Shown: piece by piece, positions 10,679 to 22,299 of the stretch
Layout: the number at the start of each line of letters is the position of its first letter
Numbering within the stretch: position 1 is the stretch's first letter
Assembly: GCA_947579605.1 (NCBI GenBank)
Contig: OX388319.1
Coordinates: 17,063,447-17,127,446, forward strand
Source of the DNA: Athripsodes cinereus
Lineage: Eukaryota > Arthropoda > Insecta > Trichoptera > Leptoceridae
DNA length: 64,000 bases
Reading direction: 5' to 3'
The notes under the pieces: generated by a model
The model's input: only the letters and a program-made list of their open reading frames with translations
What the model was told of the DNA's origin: nothing
Database searches by the model: none
Position numbers and translations under genes: made by a program

Positions 10679-12449
10679 TGATATGGGGGGGTGAGAGATG
10701 GTGATGAGAATGGTTTTGGTTGAGGATCAAATAAATAAAATATTATGCCAAAAATGCCAGCGGCTGAGACTCTACTGGGCTACTTACAGCACTCCAGGAG
10801 TTAAAACAATAAAATGGTCTCGATTAAATTATACAGTGAGGCTATATAAATTAAGAGACGACAAGTTATCTGTAATTAAATGGACAAATGTGTAAAAGAC
10901 AAATTTAGATTCAAATAAACATTTAATTAAAAATAAAAAAAAATCTTACCACTATTACAAACACACGTTTAAACAGCAACACAATACTACGACTTACTCA
11001 CTACCCCGTATTGTCTGTGCACACGTAATTATCCCCATTAAAAATAATTAACACACTTGATAACTAGTTCAATTAAGAAACGAAGCACTTTCAAAATAAA
11101 TTAATTTTCACTTTACGCTGACGAGCAAACGGATCCCACGTTGAGGGGGCCTCAAGCATGAAAATGCTTAAAGGCTAAACAAGTTGAAGAAGGCGCCCCT
11201 TGGCGCAGTGCTGGGAGGGCGAAGTCCCACGTCCGAGGCTCCGGGAGGCAATTACCAGCCTACACAGGTGCATAGTTGGCTCGTCATGACTTCAGGAGGA
11301 GAATATCTCGACTCAACTGAAGCCCAATGACTAGAGACACTTGTCTCTCTGAAGGTCAGCTGATGAGTGATGGCAGGAGCGATCCTTATACCAAGGACGC
11401 CTGTTTACGACCCACTGCTCGCTACAACTCACTGATAACGACTGTTCACCACTGATGGCTGATGGAGACTCTCTGATCTTTCAAGGACATCTCTCCGCTG
11501 TTCCTTGAGTGGTGTAGAGAGGGGTTGGTCATATACTCCTACTATGATGTGATTCATCGACGTGCAGCGCCGTGATTGGTTGATTGCAGTAGCAATACAC
11601 GCCTACTGCAAGTTCCATTGTATTGCGGGTACAACTGCACCCTTGTCTGCATTCCAAGAATTACGCGAACAATAAAATAAATATTTACAAATAAATTTTG
11701 AATTGTATATCGTCCAATGCACTGATTTTAATTAATAATTAATTAATTCACATATGTTATAGTGTCTCTTTCACTGATATTAATTTCGAAACAATATTTC
11801 TAGTGTCCATTATCACAGTTTATTATTATATAACGAGCGTCCATTCCGCAACACAAATAACACACATCTTATTCTATTACATAGCACAATACAACCCTTT
11901 AGGTAGATAATTAAATACTCAAACTACGTATGTTACAATAAAATTAAAATTCATACCTAAAGAGTCGTTTACATAATTCAAAACATATCATCGATATCAA
12001 CACTCAATAGATCGAAGCGTAGGTATAAAAAATCCAACCAAGCAGATACTAAATAATTACAATACGCAGACATTCTAGAATCTTCATAAAATAATTTAAA
12101 AAAAACAATTAACGAAGTTGATACATAATGAATGCGCCTTAAGTTGATACATGATACATAAGAATGCGCCTTAATCTTTTGTTGATATTATTCTCTTTAT
12201 TACCCCTGTTGCTATGTAGGTACAAATTTAAATAAACAATGATATTTTGTATATAGGTACGAAGATTAGTAAACAATACATTATTAATGCAGGTACCTTT
12301 TAAGTGCAGGGATATTTTTAATGTCGGGATTTTCAGAGTTCTCATGAACTGCATTGTTTATTTCGGTATTTCAGTACCACTTTCTAAATACCAATTATTA
12401 TTTTTAATGATAACTTTTCGGCACAATACCTACTATACCGGGCATAACA
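10679..12449 (-). repeat. 5' LTR of the gag-only retrotransposon
   Basis: Upstream LTR in the element's minus orientation, starting TGTTATGCCCGG and ending CCCCATATCA on that strand. It should contain the promoter. Confidence 0.92.
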
Positions 12450-12453
12450 AAGA

Positions 12454-13560
12454 TAATGAAGTATTTACTATGTAAAAAAATTCTGAATAAATTATATTAT
12501 AAATAATATGAAATTATCTTTGACACTTGCTTGCAACGTCGTCTATATTCGAACGATAACGGAACGAAAACGAAACGCTAAAATGTGTTTTGAATTCGAA
12601 CCCAGCTCTCTCATCTGGGTTATTCCGGTCATTTATTTATGAAGACATCTCTGTTTTTTTATCAAATAATTCCCTCTTTCATAATTTCGTTAGAAAAATA
12701 ATGATATTAATAAAATTCATCGGTCAAAGGTAGATGTCCAATTTTTTGGTATATTTTCATTCACATTATTTATGAATCTTCACCGTTGCTGGCTGTTTTC
12801 TGTTGTATGGAAATAGTACCTACGTGGTATGATAATAATTCAATTGATTGATGTGTTTCCATGAATATTCAAACATATAAATATCATGCGAGGCATTCAT
12901 CATTGTCAAAAATGCGAAATACCAACCTACATACATACTGTAAAATGTAAAAAAAATACTTATCACCTATTATGTTATTAGTACCTACATATATGTAATA
13001 AGGTAATACGTTTATTATTATATATTGGTATTGTTTGTATTCCAATGTAAAAAAAAAAACTGAATAAAAAAGGACAATCATCACATTATAATGGCGTCTG
13101 ATAAAAGAATTTGACCTATATTACTCGCACATTATATATGAAGCAGCCAATAAAAGAAAATCATAAAATTTATTGAATATTTTTCAAATTTCTCTCTTCT
13201 TCCTTTTCACCCTTTGATAATCTACTCAAGATAGCAGGGAAATAAATTCTGTACATTTCTTCCCAGGAAATTCATAAAATTCTTAATGTCGTTGTCATAG
13301 AAAAGGTGTACTGTGAAAGAAGGTAATACAGGGCGTCAAAATCATTGACTCATGGTCGGTTCTTGTAGTCGGTCTCTTAATTAATGTCAGTTAAAATTTT
13401 TATGTTTAATATAAAACTATTTTTACTGACAATAAAGGATAGATAGGTTATTGGAACCAATCGTTAAGGAGCAATTATGTGCAGAATAATACTGTTTCTA
13501 GAGGCATGAATTATAACGATATTTTTTATATTAGACATAGGATAGTAGGTATATAGAATA
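12454..13560. other. No gene recognised
   Basis: AT-rich flank. A segment near 13275-13325 is an inverted relative of 32060-32110 (CACAxTACACC, CTATGACAACxACATT), an unclassified low-copy repeat. Confidence 0.45.
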
Positions 13561-13599
13561 GTTTATACTATAGTAGATAGCATAGTATAGTAGTAATAA

Positions 13600-13677
13600 C
13601 AAGAATAAAAAAGAATAAGCTTCGGTGGATTGGGCAAATGGAAAGAAAGTTGGAGGAAAGAATAACTGACTATACAT
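13600..13677 (+). pseudogene. RTE-like LINE coding remnant, left half (split by transposon)
   Basis: The plus strand encodes LRWIGQMERKLEERITDYT, a C-terminal RTE-type motif. Its continuation is at 16471-16510 on the other side of the inserted DNA transposon. The last 8 bases (13670-13677, CTATACAT) are the duplicated target. Confidence 0.75.
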
Positions 13678-13895
13678 TAGGGTGGAACGAAATTTTTTTT
13701 TCTCGAATTTTGATTTGGAATAGTTGTATTTAGTTGCCTTTTGCCATCAATTGCCTGCATTAAAAATATAAAAATTATCAGACAACGGTAAGAGCCCCCG
13801 ACAAGACATCGAATATTTACAAAAAGGACAATTTAGGGGCTATTTGCGCGGCCTACAAAACAATACAGAACGTATTAAAATAGGTTTATTTTATT

Positions 13896-13990
13896 CAAAA
13901 TACTATACTAATACTACTATACCATCACGGCATATCCCACAAGTGGGGTAGCCAGCAGATCAGATTCAAAAACATATTCAAATATAGTTA
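13896..13990 (-). repeat. SINE family A fragment nested in the DNA transposon
   Basis: Carries the tail-end signature in reverse: ACTATACCATCACGGCATAT, then CCCACAAGTGGGGTAGCCAGCAG. It is truncated soon after. Confidence 0.8.
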
Positions 13991-14216
13991 ACTAGCAGTT
14001 GCAATCAAATATTTCATCATTTTAATATACTTTGGTACTGGGACAGTTGAGCAAAGTGCGGGACAAAGCGGGGGCAGCACGCTTCGATCTACGAATTTGC
14101 AGTGTTTCGTTTCAACTAGTGTCGATAATATTGTCTCAAGGTGGAAGGTAGCCCGTCAATTATTTTCACCAGTAGGTACTAGTTGATGTACCTACTTTTT
14201 TTAAGTGTATAAATAT

Positions 14217-16057
14217 GACTTCTACAAAACAAAAGTTAAAATGTACGATATTTGGTGAAAGTGCAGAGTTCGAGGAGAATATACTACTTACGTATGAGAA
14301 TGTGATGGAATTCTTTGAATGGGTTCGACAAGACTTAAAAATAAAGAACAACACAACAAAATAACCTACATTTTTGGAAAAGTACCAAAACAGTTGAAAC
14401 AAAAATTGAAGAATTACGTATGAATAAAATCTTCTATTTCAATTGTTACACACAAACGAGTTTTACAGTTACTTAAAAAATATCACTCAAAATGTTTTGA
14501 TTTGATTTGTTTGATTTTGTTTGAAATTTGAAAAAGTCTTTGAAGAAACTAAAGAAAATTCAGAGTACAAAGTGGAAAGCTTTTTGACATAGCTGCATGT
14601 AAATGTAAAGAATTTGTAAACTGTACTTGTTTGAGAGAAAATAAAGTGCCAAAAGAGGAACAAATATTTTTAGAAGACCAACGCACTAACAGACAAATGG
14701 TTTTAGGAAGAACGGATCTTATCTAGAGTAAAAAATTGCAGAAAAGAAGATTACGTGCTCTTAAACAAGAAATCAGGCATAATTCAAATACAAGAATTAA
14801 AGAAATTTCCTTTTCTTTATATAGGCTAAATAGATCTGAAGTAAGTTCTAATGTTGACCTTCCTTCTTGTTCGTCGGCCGCAGATGGTCTTGACACCGCG
14901 AACAAAGTGGATCAAAAGCCTATAAATCTCACGGATGCCAGTCTTCATAGTTTGACGATTGTACATATGCGATAGATATCGATAGCGATAGAGTATCAGA
15001 CCGAGCTGCGGCGGTTATCGTGTCATAAATGTTCTATATTCTGCTTCTGATGCTGACTCTGAGGCGCAGTCGACTAACGTCGTGGGCAGGATGAAACTCA
15101 GAAGAATAAGACAGAAAGTTTTCGAGCAAATTTTAACAGAAGAAAGAGTAACAGAAATTCCTGCCTTATATTTTGATGGAAGGAAAATCCAGACGGCTAA
15201 AACTGTTTTAAAAAGATCGAAGAGATTTAAAGTGATTGTATAAGAGGAACATGTTTCGATTATTAAAGAACCAGGTTCTGTTTATGTTGGGTATGTGTTT
15301 CCAACATCGGACAGTGCGAGAAATATTGAAAGAGCTATCCACGGCTTTTTGACGACTGAAAATATATCACCAGAGAGTATACTGACTGTTGGATGTAATG
15401 GAACAACCACAAATACAGGGAATGTGGGAGGCGTGATTGTTTTTTTGTAAAATAGACTATCTCAACCATTGCATTGGATAATTTGTCTCTTATACGCCAA
15501 TGAGTTGCTATTGACGCTTTGTTTTCCTATTTGGATAGCCCTATAGCAGGATCTAAATCATTTGCAGGTCAAATTGGTATAGCATTAAAGATGGTTCAAA
15601 ACATTTATGGAAGCTCATTAACAGCACTAGTTATTTGTCGAACGAATTGTTAGCGATTGTGGACCCTGTTTTATTTCGGAACAGTTACTTTGCTCATCTA
15701 GAAAACTTGTTGTTGAGTACGATAACAGATGCGCGTAAGCACATTAGAGAACTAGCTGCCAGACGCATTTTAAAAGCTCGTCAAGTGAAAAAAAAAATTG
15801 TTTCGTGCATGTTTGAGGTGCCAAAAGTGGACTTAAATGCAAGTTCTTACATAGACTTGATAAACTGGCAACAAAATAAATACGAAACCTCAATACTGAT
15901 GAATATTTCCGATAAGCAGTTACAACATCTTATTGAAAATGGAGGAGAATCGGTTTTGGAGTTAATGAGACTGCCTTACCACACCCAGGCTGTGAAAAGA
16001 TCAGTAAAAGATGTGATAGAAGCAGCTCTACGTGTATGCGATAAGACAAGAAGATAG
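14217..16057 (+). pseudogene. Transposase-like pseudogene of the 13678-16462 element
   Basis: Conserved-looking blocks appear in order on the plus strand in changing frames, separated by stops and frameshifts. They are MTSTKQKLKC at 14217, DIAACKCKEFVNCTCLREN near 14600 followed by FLEDQRTNRQM, IPALYFDGRK near 15160, EEHVSIIKEPGSVYVGYVFP near 15245, TVGCNGTTTNTG near 15385, and an open 140-codon segment at 15635-16057 with VPKVDLNASSYIDLINWQ and LPYHTQAVKRSVKDV. From memory of related arthropod proteins, YFDGR and the site here reading GCNGT hold catalytic aspartates; if so the second is mutated to Asn. The copy cannot make a working enzyme. Confidence 0.7.
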
Positions 16058-16470
16058 GGTTTTGTAAAATCTAATGTAGCGTCTCGAAATCTCATGCCAA
16101 AGTTTGAGACGAAAAAGGATTTTTGTTATGAAAAATGACGTTATTCATACCGACACAACTTTCTGAAACTGTGTATATTTTTAAAATAAATGATTCTATT
16201 AACTAAAATATACTTTTATCTTATCATATAAATGCATAACATATTATATTTAGTTAATATTTTGTTAATAGGGTGTACTTAACAAAGCGTCTGTAAAAAC
16301 TTAAAAATTGAAATTTCAAGTCTATGGCGGGACCTCTTGCTGTTGAGCTAGAACTTCCAAATTAGTGGGTGTTATTTACAATCACATAAGGCAACTTTTG
16401 CCTGGTATTCCAATTCGATATTCGAAAAAAAAATTTTTTTCATACAAAAGTGTTCCACCCTACTATACAT

Positions 16471-16515
16471 GGCTAGATCATATAAACTTGATATTACAGG
16501 ACGGACGTAAGTATT
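16471..16515 (+). pseudogene. RTE-like LINE coding remnant, right half
   Basis: Encodes WLDHINLILQDGR, the continuation of the motif broken at 13677. It corresponds to WLDHVDQILKDG in the 5440-5882 copy. Confidence 0.75.
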
Positions 16516-18695
16516 ATTTTTAATAAGACATTACATTGCATTTTATGAAATAAGATACCTACTCGAAGCTAACTATTACACATGAAATCTTTTAAAAATG
16601 CGTTAAAAAGGGAAATTATGTTAGACGAGACGTTACAAAATAAACATCCCTTGAGACAAAAATGTTGTCTTTAAAAAAGTCCATAATATTATCTTCTGTT
16701 TAGTTCAGTCAATATGTTTTTCCTTAAAAGAAAAAAAATACCGTAGAGTATGTACGCAAAGTCATCACTCAAGAAATATAGCTTCCTTTTCCCTGGCAGG
16801 CTGTATCGCTGTAACGCACTAAACATTATTGGACTTGTATCGTTACACGACGACGGCGTTGTAATGAAAACAGAGATAAAATTTAACGACCGTTTCTGCC
16901 AATAGTTGCGGAACCATCCCTAACATTAGGCTGCTACCATCAGGCCCTATCTCACCTGAAAGTATATTAAATTTAGGGATGAAAATACCAACATATTTAA
17001 GTGAAACGATTTTTCTTTTATATGTACATATTATAGTAACAATCCAATTCAAATGGTAAAATGTTATTTTTGTTATGTTAAGGAAACGACACTTGTTAAA
17101 TTATGAAAAGATTACCAAATAGCAAAATAATAAATGTACCTACAAATAATAAACAAAACTGTATTACACAAAAAAATATATGTATATTTGTGTTCCAAAT
17201 TATATTTTAATATCTCCACCTGCCATAAAAAAAGTGTCCAAGACTTGTAAGGTGTTGGATGAAATGTGTTGGCGAATTATTTTTTATGCTGTTTTCTTTT
17301 ATATAATGTCATAATTTGTTAAAAGAAAATCTGATAAATCCTCAAAACACGAGCACTGCTCAATTTTGAGGGTACTAAAAAAATTTAAAATATATTTAAA
17401 TTATATAAATGTATGTGATTTAAGATTGTTAATTTTCTTTTAAGAAATAAACAATTTGGTTGTGAATTTGATTATTAACAAACCTCAATTAATGAATAAT
17501 TTCGTATTTTAACTATTATAAGATTCACAATGAAATGAACAAAGCTACAACAAGAATCTCCAACCAAAGCTTTCAGTGAAAAAAAGCTTATACAAAGAAC
17601 GTTCTATTCAAACAAAGTAATTTATTTCTAAGAGAAATATATTAAATTATAAATCGATGTCACAGTTTGCTTTGACATCCCTTCTTCTGTTTACTCTTCG
17701 ATGTTATTAGGAGAAATTTTATGTACTTGCGTAGAGAACACAATGTTATGAGATGAATAGATAGGGAATGCAATTAGCTGAAATGAGGCGTGGAATATTA
17801 ATGATTGAAAAAATGTTTATAATATTAACAAAACTACCATTTGAAATCAAACCTGCATTAATGAATAATAAAAAACGCAGTTACGAATATTGAAAACATC
17901 CATTTTCTCCTTGAAAACATATTTTTTTAAATATATTAAACAAAGTGAATGATTTATATTTTACATATTTTTTTTGTCATCAAATTGTATGCGAGTACAT
18001 CATAATGAAAAACATAGATGAAGTTTAATAGCACAATAGACATTATAGGTTTTTTCCATCACTTTCCCCAAGATGTTTCAAGAGCAGAGATCCTATATCG
18101 TCCAGACTCAACGAAACAATTTTTTTATTCAAAAAAAGACTCAGGGTTTGCCAGAGGGATTCTTTCCGCCAAAACAGACAATACATACATAAAATATGTA
18201 GGTAACGTCTTCTTATCTGCACTTTCGTGAACTCATATGCCAGCTGGAGAAGCTTGTGTTTTACAATGAACGCAAAGGGGTATCTGATGGTAATGTTTCA
18301 AACGCATAGATGTTAACGACATGCTGATTTATACAAAAACATGGACAATTTTGAAGATGTCAGTATTCATCAGTGGTGAAATAAAGGCAACAATCAGTAC
18401 ATATATTTAGTAAATAATTTATTTAGTATAACACAAAATAAATTTACACGTTCCGCCTGTCAGCAGGTAAATAATAAATTATTACAGTAATATATTATCA
18501 AGGTAGTGCGCAGTGTAATTAGTAATTGATCGATTCCGCCTCGTAACAATTAAAACAATAATATTAACTCAGTTAATAATCGGATAAAGTTTTAATAGCG
18601 TGATAAAATAATGTGAAGTACATTGAACATATAAATTAACTGAAGATTGATGGTAGTTAATATTATTATTTACCATATAAATATTTTAGTTTATT
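16516..18695. other. No gene recognised
   Basis: AT-rich DNA; open frames at 16843-17052 and 18018-18230 have no supporting features. A GC-richer patch at 16840-16960 is unclassified. Confidence 0.45.
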
Positions 18696-18699
18696 CCGT

Positions 18700-19140
18700 G
18701 GAGACTCCGGCAAAGAATATGTTTTCTTTTCATTTTTGTAAACTTTCAAGTGTCCTGTAGAAGGTGGGTAATCGTAAAAATGTCGTAAAAGATATCAAAC
18801 ATCTCTTATACAACGATGAGGAATATCACCCCTAAATTTTCATAATATTTTCATAATATCTATTAATATTCGATTGGAACGAATGGCGTTCGTAAAACAT
18901 TACGTAGGTGTCCACGTTCAATATTTTCAGTTCAGCGATGAGGTATGCCACACATCTTGAATGTCTTATTGTTTTTGTTAAGACAGATAAATAGGCGTCC
19001 TTGGATCCCTGAAATATCTGAGTAAAGTGGTTATTTCAACATTTTGTTGACACAGAGAGGATGAATTGTATGGATTATTTAATGCAGTTAGTCTACCGAC
19101 TACCCCATTTGTATGAGATGTCGTGATGGTATAGATAAAT
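18700..19140 (+). repeat. SINE family A remnants, two adjoining pieces
   Basis: A 5' piece at 18700-18835 (CCGTGGAGACTCCGG, TTTCAAGTGTCCTG) is followed at ~18890-19140 by a piece with TTCAGCGATGAGGTATGCCAC, CTACCCCATTTGT and GAGATGTCGTGATGGTATAG. Confidence 0.7.
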
Positions 19141-19454
19141 ATTTTATTCCTTTCATCTGTATGTATACACCTATGACTCTTTTGTTTTCTTTTCTTCTGA
19201 ATTTTGTAGCTATTACGAGTATAATAAAAGAACTTATGTTATTTGCAAGTTTTTATCAATTCGATGTTTATTACCTGGACGGACTCGGGCTTACAGCTGG
19301 TGATTAATAAATAATTTAATGACTTACACACGTGATGCAGTTTGATTGATCGGTATACAAAAACTACAAAGATCATGCTGATTTAACTGGAGAGTTACCC
19401 CACTCCACGTCTTCGCCTCTGTCTATTATCTTATATAGTATATTTAAAACAGAC

Positions 19455-19690
19455 AACTTACTTACTTCCGATGGCCGAACAGCCCTTGTAGGACCTTTGC
19501 CTCCGAAACAATAGATCTCCAAGCCTTTCTATCCTGAGCAATGGACTGCCAGTCGTCTTTAGCATTGAGCTCCTCCAGATCTCGGTTGATGTTATCTAAC
19601 AATCTTTGTCTTGGTCTGCCTAACGGTCTCCTGCCCTCGGGTATACCCTGCAGAATACCTTTAGTCGCCCTTTCAGACAAAGAATTTTTT
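19455..19690 (-). pseudogene. Non-LTR retrotransposon C-terminal fragment
   Basis: The minus frame 19462-19680 encodes GRRPLGRPRQRLLDNI, then AKDDWQSIAQDRKAWRSIV and EAKVLQGL. This GRPR-x-x-x-x-D...AQDR-x-x-WR pattern is the usual C-terminal end of arthropod endonuclease-reverse transcriptases. It belongs to a subfamily distinct from 5440-5882, is followed by an AAGT-type simple tail, and is 5'-truncated. Confidence 0.75.
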
Positions 19691-19724
19691 ATTTTAATTA
19701 TTTAAAAAGAAAAGATACTACTAT

Positions 19725-19910
19725 ACTATGCTATACCCTCACGCCGTGTCCCAGGAGGGGTAGACAGTGAGAACGGAACGCCATATAGATCTATCCTTAC
19801 AAACTTTCATCCAGTTTCTCTTACATGCACGCCGATTTCTCTTACTCAACACGCGGTCGTCCTTTAAAATTTGACAAAAACGTGATCAAGTCACGTGGTC
19901 ATTGGACATG
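19725..19910 (-). pseudogene. RTE-like LINE 3' fragment
   Basis: Minus strand encodes pieces of ILKDDRVLS, RNRRACKRN, KVCKDRSIWRSVL and a stop near GGCGTGAGGGTATAG, as at 5440-5882. Truncated with internal deletions. Confidence 0.75.
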
Positions 19911-19924
19911 GACGTGGTTTTAAA

Positions 19925-20092
19925 AAAGATATATCTGGGTTTTTGTTATAAACCGAAATACAATCTAAGATACCCTTCACAGTAAGATTAAAGCTTGTGT
20001 CGTGAAAAGGGAATTTGCCAGTACCTGGGGTCAAACCTCGCACCTCTTGTGGATGTGGCCGAGACTCTACCTCCAGGCTACCGACGATGCCT
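19925..20092 (-). repeat. tRNA-like SINE fragment (family B)
   Basis: Read on the minus strand it has a tRNA-like head (TGGAGGTAGAGTCTCGGCC as box A-like, GAGGTTTGACCCC as box B-like). This is followed by CTTTCACGACACAAGC and the AxATATATCTTTT end. The same order occurs at 62860-63030. Confidence 0.65.
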
Positions 20093-20154
20093 GAATTAAT
20101 TACGGAAGAGAATTATGAGCAGGAATAAACTTAGAATATTAGTTAATTAATTAA

Positions 20155-20310
20155 TAATAACTAATCCTCAAGGACGACCACGTGCTGAGTGTGAGAAATC
20201 GTTATAGAGGAACCGAAAGAAGTATGGAAGGATAGATAAACATGGCGTTTGGTCCTCTCTGTCTACGCTACGTGGTATTTGGCGTGAGTTTAATAGTATA
20301 AAATAGTTTG
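20155..20310 (+). pseudogene. RTE-like LINE 3' fragment, opposite orientation
   Basis: Plus strand contains CTCAAGGACGACCACGTGCT (LKDDHVLS) and, after drift, the terminal GGCGTGAG...TATAG motif. No open frame survives. Confidence 0.6.
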
Positions 20311-20319
20311 GAAAAAAAT

Positions 20320-21046
20320 AATTGAGAGAATATTATAAAACGGAAAAATGCACAATTTAAAGAGTTCAACGTTGAAAAACTTTAATAAAAACGTTTTTCC
20401 TATTTGAAAAGAATATTTTCTTAATTGAAGTTTTTTAGAATAGTAAAAAAAACTTTTTAGATTATCTGTGAATGGAATATAAAATTTGTCCCTATACGTA
20501 TTCAATAAAATTGATTGAAATAACATTTGTATTATATCGTGGTAGATATTACGAGTATGTACATGAAAAGTAAGTGCCTACCTAATATCTATGTAGTACT
20601 AAATTATGTAAAATGGCCGATATGATCATTATAGATTTTAAACCAAAATGACCGAACCAGTCTAAGTATCTAAATTATCAATGATTCCCAAACAGTAGTC
20701 CGTGAAAGGCCTTCTAGGAGTTCGAAGAATTTTTCAATTTCGGATAATGGCGTATTTTTCCTAATTCATATACTTTGAAAGAACTTCCACGCACTCGGAT
20801 ATCTCGGAGTCAAGGACGCTTTATTAAGCTGAACTTGCAGACACTCCTTCTTTTCCTTACAGGTGGCCCGAAAGACAGACCGACGTAAGCCACCTCGCAT
20901 GAATACAATAGAAAAAAATAAGCCCATATGGGAAAAAATAGTGTCGAGAAACATTTGGGATTTAAGACAGTGAGCCCGGGGGTCACCGAATAACGGGGTG
21001 ATGTGGAAACCTACTTCCTTCTCAATGAGGACATTCCAACCAAAGC
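20320..21046. other. Unclassified, partly GC-richer segment
   Basis: The minus frame 20766-21140 (124 codons) overlaps a SINE at its start and shows no domain. The 20766-21046 part may be an unknown repeat. Confidence 0.4.
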
Positions 21047-21283
21047 TACTTTCACCCGATAAAGAATCGACCTCCCACTCTTTTCCGTAAGTTTTCAAGT
21101 GCCCTGCAAAAGGCACAAGTGTTCGAAAAACTGAAGACATTTTTCACCTTTAATTCAGCGGTGAGGTTTGTCACCTATCCTGAACGTCTTTATTGTTGGC
21201 ACGAAGAGGACAGCTTGCATAATTTTTACATACAGCTGATCTACTGGCTACCCTACATGTGGGATATGCCGTGATGGTATAGA
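21047..21283 (+). repeat. SINE family A copy
   Basis: Nearly full length: CTCCCACTCTTTTCCGTAAG, GTGCCCTGCAAAAGGC, TTCAGCGGTGAGGTTTGTCACC, GGCACGAAGAGGACAGCTTG, CTACTGGCTACCC and GATATGCCGTGATGGTATAG. Confidence 0.85.
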
Positions 21284-21617
21284 TTTTGTCGAATTGAATA
21301 CAATGGGAGCAAAATATTAGGGGTCCCTAGTAACAAAAAAGAAGTAAAAGGGATCGCTGATCGCTGAAAAAAGTTGGCAATTCTCTGTACAATAATGTTT
21401 GTAGATATTAGGTATAATGAAAATGTTATATACCCAGAGTATAATATAATAATGATACCAGTAATAATAATTACAAGAGTTGACCTGTGTATTAATACAA
21501 TAATAATGTTGGATTTTGTGTAGGGAAACCAATAATGTTAATATTCACCATACAAATATTATTATACATATTAAATTTGTTTCTATTGTTTACCATCAGT
21601 TGTTTTATTGTTCACCT

Positions 21618-21871
21618 CTAGAGTCCTCTGCAAAGAATGGATTTTTTACTCTTTTTTTTAGTTTTTAAGTGTCCTGTAAAAGACAAGTATTCGTAAGACA
21701 TCACGTAGGTACAATATATTTCAAATCTTCTATTCAGCGATGAGGTATGCCACCCATGCTAAATCTCTTAATTCAGATTGGCTAAGAGATGACGAGCTGC
21801 ATGTTTTTCACATGCAGTTAGGCTATTGAATACCCCATTAATGGGAGATGGCGTGATGGTTTAGACAGATA
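21618..21871 (+). repeat. SINE family A copy
   Basis: Contains GAGTCCTCTGCAAAGAATGG, GTGTCCTGTAAAAGAC, TTCAGCGATGAGGTATGCCA and a tail reading GAGATGGCGTGATGGTTTAG. Confidence 0.8.
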
Positions 21872-22184
21872 GAGATAGATCATTTAGTAATTTTGATGTG
21901 TTATGTGTTTCTCTACGTGGTCAGAGTACTCTGTCGTAGGCACTGTTATATTTCAATAGGGGGGTAGAAAACTCGGAGATAATTGGGGGATGCTAAGGCA
22001 AATGAAAGCAGGAAGCAGTGACAGACAAATTGAAAGTTGAGAGATCTTAGAGAGAAAGTGAGAGATTAGAAGAACTCAATATTTTTAAAAGAGGGAGGTG
22101 GAGACCTGTAGAATACTCGAATTAAGTAGAATTCTAGGGGCTTTAATTCGTCCGATTCAAATTTTGTCCACAACGCGTCATAAC

Positions 22185-22270
22185 AGTCAGTCTGAAAGAC
22201 TGCTCTCCCACTAATTCTGGAAATTAACGAGTGTCCTATAAACAGCAGTGGTTCGTCAAACATCACAAAA
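22185..22270 (+). repeat. SINE family A fragment (5' part)
   Basis: Only the 5' section remains: CTCTCCCACTAATTCTGG, GAGTGTCCTATAAACAGC and GTTCGTCAAACATCACA. Confidence 0.55.
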
Positions 22271-22299
22271 ATAAGCAATTAGTCCACTAGCTACTTCAC

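Larger units (their letters stand above)
6594..12449 (-). mobile_element. Complete non-autonomous LTR retrotransposon, gag-only, very recent
   Basis: The ends are well defined: 1771-bp direct repeats at 6594-8364 and 10679-12449, each beginning TG and ending CA, and a 4-bp target duplication AAGA at 6590-6593 and 12450-12453. By eye the LTRs differ at only two positions (T7158/G11243 and G7341/A11426), which implies a very young insertion. The internal 2314 bp (8365-10678) holds one Gag-like ORF on the minus strand, a primer-binding-site-like sequence next to the upstream LTR and a purine-rich stretch next to the downstream LTR. No protease, reverse transcriptase, RNase H or integrase motif is visible, so it must rely on enzymes supplied in trans. 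A 4-bp duplication and a Retrotrans_gag-like protein favour a Ty3/Gypsy-type parent; the family is unassigned. Confidence 0.92.
13678..16462 (+). mobile_element. Decayed DNA transposon, 11-bp TIRs, 8-bp target duplication
   Basis: Both ends read TAGGGTGGAAC inward. After small indels the similarity continues through a T-rich run, TTCGAAT and TTGGAAT. The flanks are CTATACAT at 13670-13677 and 16463-16470. Removing the element and one duplicate restores the LINE reading frame that it interrupts, which independently confirms the boundaries. An 8-bp duplication fits the hAT and P superfamilies among others; the superfamily is unresolved. The interior holds a plus-strand transposase-like pseudogene and a nested SINE near 13896-13990. 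Confidence 0.88.

Noticed and set aside
6594..12449. Endogenous retrovirus with an envelope gene
   Set aside because: Only one transmembrane segment at the end of a Gag-like ORF; no separate env, pol, signal peptide or fusion-type features.
20766..21140. 124-codon minus-strand gene
   Set aside because: Its start overlaps SINE family A, and the rest has no recognisable domain or splice context.
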